Shown: in pieces, positions 59,861 to 64,000 of the stretch
Numbering within the stretch: the first letter of the stretch is position 1
Layout: every line of letters starts with the position of its first letter
From: Pelobates cultripes
Lineage: Eukaryota > Chordata > Amphibia > Anura > Pelobatidae
NCBI GenBank assembly: GCA_933207985.1
Contig: OW240914.1
Span: forward strand, 209,393,777-209,457,776
DNA length: 64,000 nucleotides
Direction: 5' to 3'
Made by a program: the position numbers and the translations under genes
The notes under the pieces: generated by a model
Seen by the model: only the letters and a program-made list of their open reading frames with translations
The model's database searches: none
Told to the model about the DNA's origin: nothing

Positions 59861-61481
59861 CAGTGGCGTACACATGACCCACGGGGCCCCGGTGCAAAAA
59901 TTGATCCGTGGGCCCCCCCCCACGCGCTTACTCGGCGCAGGTCGGGGACGCAACACATGGTGGCGGGCACCTGGTCGCAGGGGTTGCAGGGCTGCGACCC
60001 CGCGACCGCGGTATGCACACACTTAAAGGACCACTACAGACACCCAGATCACATCAGCTCAATGAAGTGGTCTGGGTGCCAGGTCCCTCTAGTTTTAACC
60101 CTGCAGTTGAAAACATAGCAGTTTCAGAGAAACGGCTATGTTTCACTGAGGGTTAATCCAGCCTCTGGTGGCTGTCTCATTGACAGCTGCTAGACGAGCT
60201 TCCGCGATTCTCACTGTGAAAATCACAGTGAGAAGACACTGAACGTCCATAGGAAAGCATTGAGTAATGCTTTCCTATGGGCGGTTTAAATGCGCGCGTG
60301 CCTCTTGCCGCGCATGTGCATTTCGGAGCTGAGTGGCGGACACTGGGGAGTCCGACGCTGGAGAAAGGTAAATGCTGAAGACACACACACACACTCTCAC
60401 GAACAGAGGCATACACACTAGCTAACAGACACACACATTTACTGACAGAGACACTCAGCGACAGACATACATACACACACTTACAAAACATACACTTTCA
60501 CTGACAAACACACACTCACTAACAGACATCAAACACACTCAGTAACAGACACACACAGTAACACACTCACTAGCAGACACACACCCAATAACAGACACAT
60601 TCACTGACATACACACTGACACACACACACACTAACACACACTAACACACACATACACTAACATACACTAACACACACTAACACACATACACTAACACAC
60701 ACACATACACTAACACACACACTAACACACATACACTAACACACACACACTAACACACACTAACACACACACTCTAACACACACATACACTAACACACAC
60801 TAACACACACATACACTAACACACACACACACACACTAACACACACATACACTAACACACACATACACTAACACACACACACACCAACATACACTAACAC
60901 ACACTCTAACACACACATACACTAACACACACACACACACATACACTAACACACACACACTCTAACACACACACACACTCTAACACACACACACATACAC
61001 TAACACACACACACACATTTCTTTTTTCAAATTTAATCCCCCCAGCCTCCTTACCTTTTGGAGTGCTGGGGGGATTCCCTGGGGTCCAGTGGTGCTGCTG
61101 GGCTCCTGGTCACTGGGTGGGCGGGCTGCCTGGCCGGCTGGCCGGCGCGCGAGGGAGCACTTTCCCCTGTGTGCTCCCTCTTCAGCTCCCTCGCGCGCCG
61201 CATAGGGATGCCGGCGCCGGAAGATGACGTCATCTTCCCGCTCCGTCATCAGTGCGGTGCGCGAGGGAGCGGAAGAGGAAGCTGAGTGCTCCCTCGCACG
61301 CGCGCCTGCCCGGGGTCAGCAGGGCCAGCCTCGGGGGGCCTGAGGTGGCCGCCTCCTGGGCCCCCCAGGAGAAGAGGCTGGCCCTGTGGGTACATACCGG
61401 GTCGCAGGGGCGGCCGGGCCCCCTGGTGGGCCGGGCCCGGTCGCAGCCGCGACCCCTGCGACCCTGGTATGTACGCCACTG
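59861..61481. mobile_element. Non-autonomous hAT element (CAGTGGCGTAC ends)
   Basis: The ends cagtggcgtaca and ...tgtacgccactg are inverted repeats. The flanking 8-bp TGCCCTGT is duplicated exactly (59853-59860 and 61482-61489). The element has GC-rich ends, no transposase ORF, and a long CA-rich repeat in the middle. Confidence 0.85.
60376..61016. repeat. (CA)n / ACACTAAC compound microsatellite
   Basis: About 640 bp of acacac tracts regularly interrupted by 'actaac', 'atacactaac' and 'actctaac'. Long ORFs around it are artefacts. Confidence 0.95.
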
Positions 61482-61489
61482 TGCCCTGT

Positions 61490-62492
61490 AATATACTAGC
61501 TGTAAGAGGGGGTCACCCCCCACATAACAGGGCAGACGCCTACCTCCACCTGGAGTCCAGGCGGCCTAAAACCTGCAATGAAAATAAAATGGAGGATGAG
61601 GGGGCCATGAGCAGCATGGCCAGCACGTAGGGGGAGCGGGCATGCATGGGAGCACACTCGACACAAAAAAGATGGGCAGCCGCAATTGTGGGCCGCCACG
61701 TGGAGCCGCAGGGTGCGGGAAAGCAGCCGGGAGCCGTGTCAGGAGCCTGGAAGGCCGAAAAAAATGGGGGAGAGGGCGGCACAGGTGCCACAATCACAGG
61801 CAGCGCGAGGGCTGGCAGGGAGGATCCCCACAGAAACCCAAAGGCCAGGCAGCAGCCCAGAAGCCCAGATTCCCACATAAATCAAAGGGGCACACACAAA
61901 AAGTAGCCCCAATAATAAACACAAAACAAACAGTAACAATTCAATAAATACACAAAAGAACACAAAGCAGACACACTCTCTGAGTTGAACAGTGCTCACC
62001 TAGAGGCAGCAGGAAATAAAGAGGAAGTGGAAGGGTATGCCCGAGGAATTTCATACTGCTGTTATTTTGTTCTGATTGGTTGTTTGAAAAAGTTATGTTA
62101 ACTATTTCTTTGCTGCTTAAGGTTTTCAGTAAAAAAGATAAAGCAAATAAAAAGCCTTCTGTCTTGCCATAAAATTGTTTCTATAAGCTCATTGCTAATG
62201 TCCTTCCTCCTTGGCATTGTGTAATAATACTAATAATTCACACCTGAATTATCCAGACTAGCGAACTGCTGATGTTCAGTTAATCAAGGGCATTTGATTA
62301 GCAGCAATAAATGACATTCATTTTTTTGGCTTTATTTTTCTTAAATAAATTGTGACATGGTGTAATGTGTCGTGTGTTGTTTGTCTGAGGTTGTATTTAC
62401 CTAAGTTTAAGACGTGCTAAGGAACAGATGGTTGTCATGGCTTGATATGTAAAACTATAGAATTCAAAGAAAGTGTACTTTCTTTTTCCCGT

Positions 62493-62495
<3 letters not shown>
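61490..62495. other. DIRS 5' non-coding region and unassigned flank
   Basis: 61490-62040 is probably the 5' non-coding part of DIRS copy 3. 62040-62495 is AT-rich with no recognised feature. Confidence 0.4.

Positions 62496-62529
<34 letters not shown>
62496..62529. repeat. (TA)n microsatellite
   Basis: About 17 TA dinucleotides, directly left of the first foldback repeat. Confidence 0.9.
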
Positions 62530-62534
<5 letters not shown>

Positions 62535-62559
62535 ATGCTAGCCTTTGCACTCCTACCTT

Positions 62560-62815
62560 CAGCTAAATGACACCGGGTGCCTAGTCACACTATAAACAAC
62601 AAAAATAGAAGACTTGATGACACTCCTGGATTTTCAGTGAAGAAATTTATTGTCACAAATGGTCGACATTTAATTTCCTAGTTGGAACTGTCATCAGGAG
62701 AAAAAATGCTTTTGTGTCCTGATGAAAGTTCCAACTAGGAACTGAAACGTCGACCATTTGTGACAATAACTTTCTACACTGAAAATCCAGGAGTGCCATC
62801 AAGTCTTCTATTTTT
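62560..62815. repeat. Foldback repeat with hammerhead-like core
   Basis: Two inverted arms, about 62600-62690 and 62715-62806, share 'cctggattttcagtg', 'tattgtcacaaatggtcgac' and 'cctagttggaact' in opposite orientation. The element lies between two (TA)n tracts. Confidence 0.85.
62716..62754 (+). ncRNA. Hammerhead-ribozyme-like motif
   Basis: GTC (stem I), CTGATGA core, a spare A, AGTTCC-loop-GGAACT (six-pair stem II), GAAA core, CGTC with a GUC cleavage triplet, GAC (stem I). Stem I has only three pairs, and stem III is minimal. Layout resembles the Penelope ribozyme at 34123-34164. Activity uncertain. Confidence 0.45.
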
Positions 62816-62816
62816 G

Positions 62817-62823
<7 letters not shown>

Positions 62824-62851
<28 letters not shown>
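62824..62851. repeat. (TA)n microsatellite
   Basis: Short TA tract between the two foldback repeats. Confidence 0.9.
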
Positions 62852-62854
<3 letters not shown>

Positions 62855-62904
62855 CAAGAAGGCTGCACTCACCTGTACATGCATACATTATAGGGTGCTG
62901 CTGG

Positions 62905-63108
62905 GGCCAATATACACAACATATAAAATACACAATCCAGCGCACTCATTTATTCACTAAACAATGGTTTCAAATCTCACAGATTGTAATAGTTTTATTT
63001 TTTGCCTATGTGGGGTGTTATTAAATAAAACTATTACAATCTGTGAGATTTGAAATCATTGTTTAGTGAATACGCGAGTGCCCTGGATTGTGTATTTTGT
63101 ATGTTGTG
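62905..63108. repeat. Second foldback repeat
   Basis: Arms at about 62905-62995 and 63020-63108 are inverted copies ('aatacacaatccag', 'cactaaacaatggtttcaaa', 'tctcacagattgtaatag', 'ttttatt'). The loop includes 'gcctatgtggggtg'. It is bordered by (TA)n on both sides. Confidence 0.85.
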
Positions 63109-63116
63109 TGTGTATA

Positions 63117-63168
<52 letters not shown>
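63109..63168. repeat. (TA)n microsatellite
   Basis: About 60 bp of TA/TG dinucleotides followed by tttatttatttatt. Confidence 0.9.
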
Positions 63169-63171
<3 letters not shown>

Positions 63172-63180
63172 TTATTTATT

Positions 63181-64000
63181 ATTAAATGAATCTGTTTCTT
63201 TAAATCTTTGTTGCAGGGGCAATGTACATCTGCACACAAAAAGGTTAATGGTGCAAAGTATTACTCACAAGGCTCAAGCACACCTTCCAACTCTAATATA
63301 TATACATGTAGAAACATCATGAATGTACATCATGCATTTTCTGTTATATTAATGTAAATGACTTTGAGAATTGTGCAATGAAGCTCAAGGCATCTCTTCT
63401 ACTGCACTGATCACTGAACCTTCTAATCTAAATATGTGTCTCTCTGCATAGCAATTCTACTCAGATATTTCCTCATTTTAGTCAATGTACTGGATTATTC
63501 TTTCCCCAATATAGTAAAACGAAAAGAGAGATATAGAGATATATAGCTAAGAATAGGCATTTTAAGTTTAAAGAAATTCAGATTTTTATGACTGAAACAA
63601 GTCAGTTTTGTTTTAACTATGTCTTGAATTCATATTCCTTATTTCATCTGGCTATGTTAGTGGTGAATTAGATGACACATTTATTGAATCACCTCTTAAA
63701 TCACCATCTCTGCAATATTAACCCTTTCCTTTGATCTGGTGTAGCTGACTGACTAGGCTAATGTTATGGAAGCTGTGGTAAATGTTTCTCTGAGGTGAAT
63801 TTTTACTAGGTTTCTGGGATGAGGGGAGGTCTGGCGGGCGTTCAGTCTGCACATTGTAAATCTATTATTTTCTAATGATCGTGTTTAGTGTTTATTTCTC
63901 ATATTTTTGTTGCTGCAGGGTGTAATTTACTCTAGAGCTGACCTAGGTAGCTAAGATTAGACTTGGGAACTAAGCAATCCAGAGCAATGTAATCAACAGG
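63181..64000. other. No recognisable gene
   Basis: AT-rich, unique-looking DNA with no ORF or repeat that I can name. Confidence 0.5.

Noticed and set aside
60376..61016. Possible coding or regulatory content in the CA-rich tract
   Set aside because: Simple compound microsatellite inside a MITE.

Overview
The window looks like intergenic or intronic DNA from a large, repeat-rich vertebrate genome. It is most likely an anuran amphibian. I infer this from the mix of DIRS tyrosine-recombinase retrotransposons, a Penelope-like element with a GIY-YIG domain, Tx1/L1-type LINEs, Tc1 elements of amphibian/fish type, palindromic TTAA elements ending in CCCCTTAAGG, and class I endogenous retroviruses (ERVs). 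I see no convincing host exon, tRNA, rRNA, snRNA or CRISPR array. Almost every protein-like ORF belongs to a transposable element (TE), and nearly all are broken.

Layout, left to right. 1-938 is an old palindromic TTAA element. 3587-10703 is a second copy of that family, split by a class I ERV (3980-10139: LTR, Lys-type PBS, proline-rich gag, integrase, 5' part of env). 10716-12078 is a Tc1 element. 15186-17362 is an L2-type LINE 3' end, split by a deleted Tc1 (15582-16859). 19636 to about 25430 is a minus-strand DIRS element, with a TA-flanked MITE (19660-20632) in its terminal repeat. About 25440-27000 is part of a second DIRS. About 27000-39083 is a minus-strand Penelope-like element holding a nearly full-length L1 (27391-34094, 12-bp TSD) and a TTAA element (36393-38076).

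From 39084 to about 62040 lies a third DIRS (minus strand) that hosts a four-level nest: DIRS > hAT transposon (40216-58304, 8-bp TSD ATCAGGAC) > Ty3/Gypsy LTR element (44352-56345, TSD ACGC) > class I ERV on the minus strand (45306-52277). The same DIRS also carries a non-autonomous hAT element (59861-61481, 8-bp TSD TGCCCTGT) around a long CA-rich repeat. 62500-63170 has two foldback repeats next to (TA)n tracts, one with a hammerhead-ribozyme-like core.

The genes do not work together as a pathway; what the window offers is an insertion history. Two points stand out. First, both inner LTR elements have LTR pairs that look identical or differ by about one base, yet their coding regions are deleted or inactivated. 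This suggests recent movement using proteins supplied in trans. Second, the Penelope element keeps a recognisable hammerhead ribozyme core at its terminal repeat. No clearly new defence or biosynthetic system was found.
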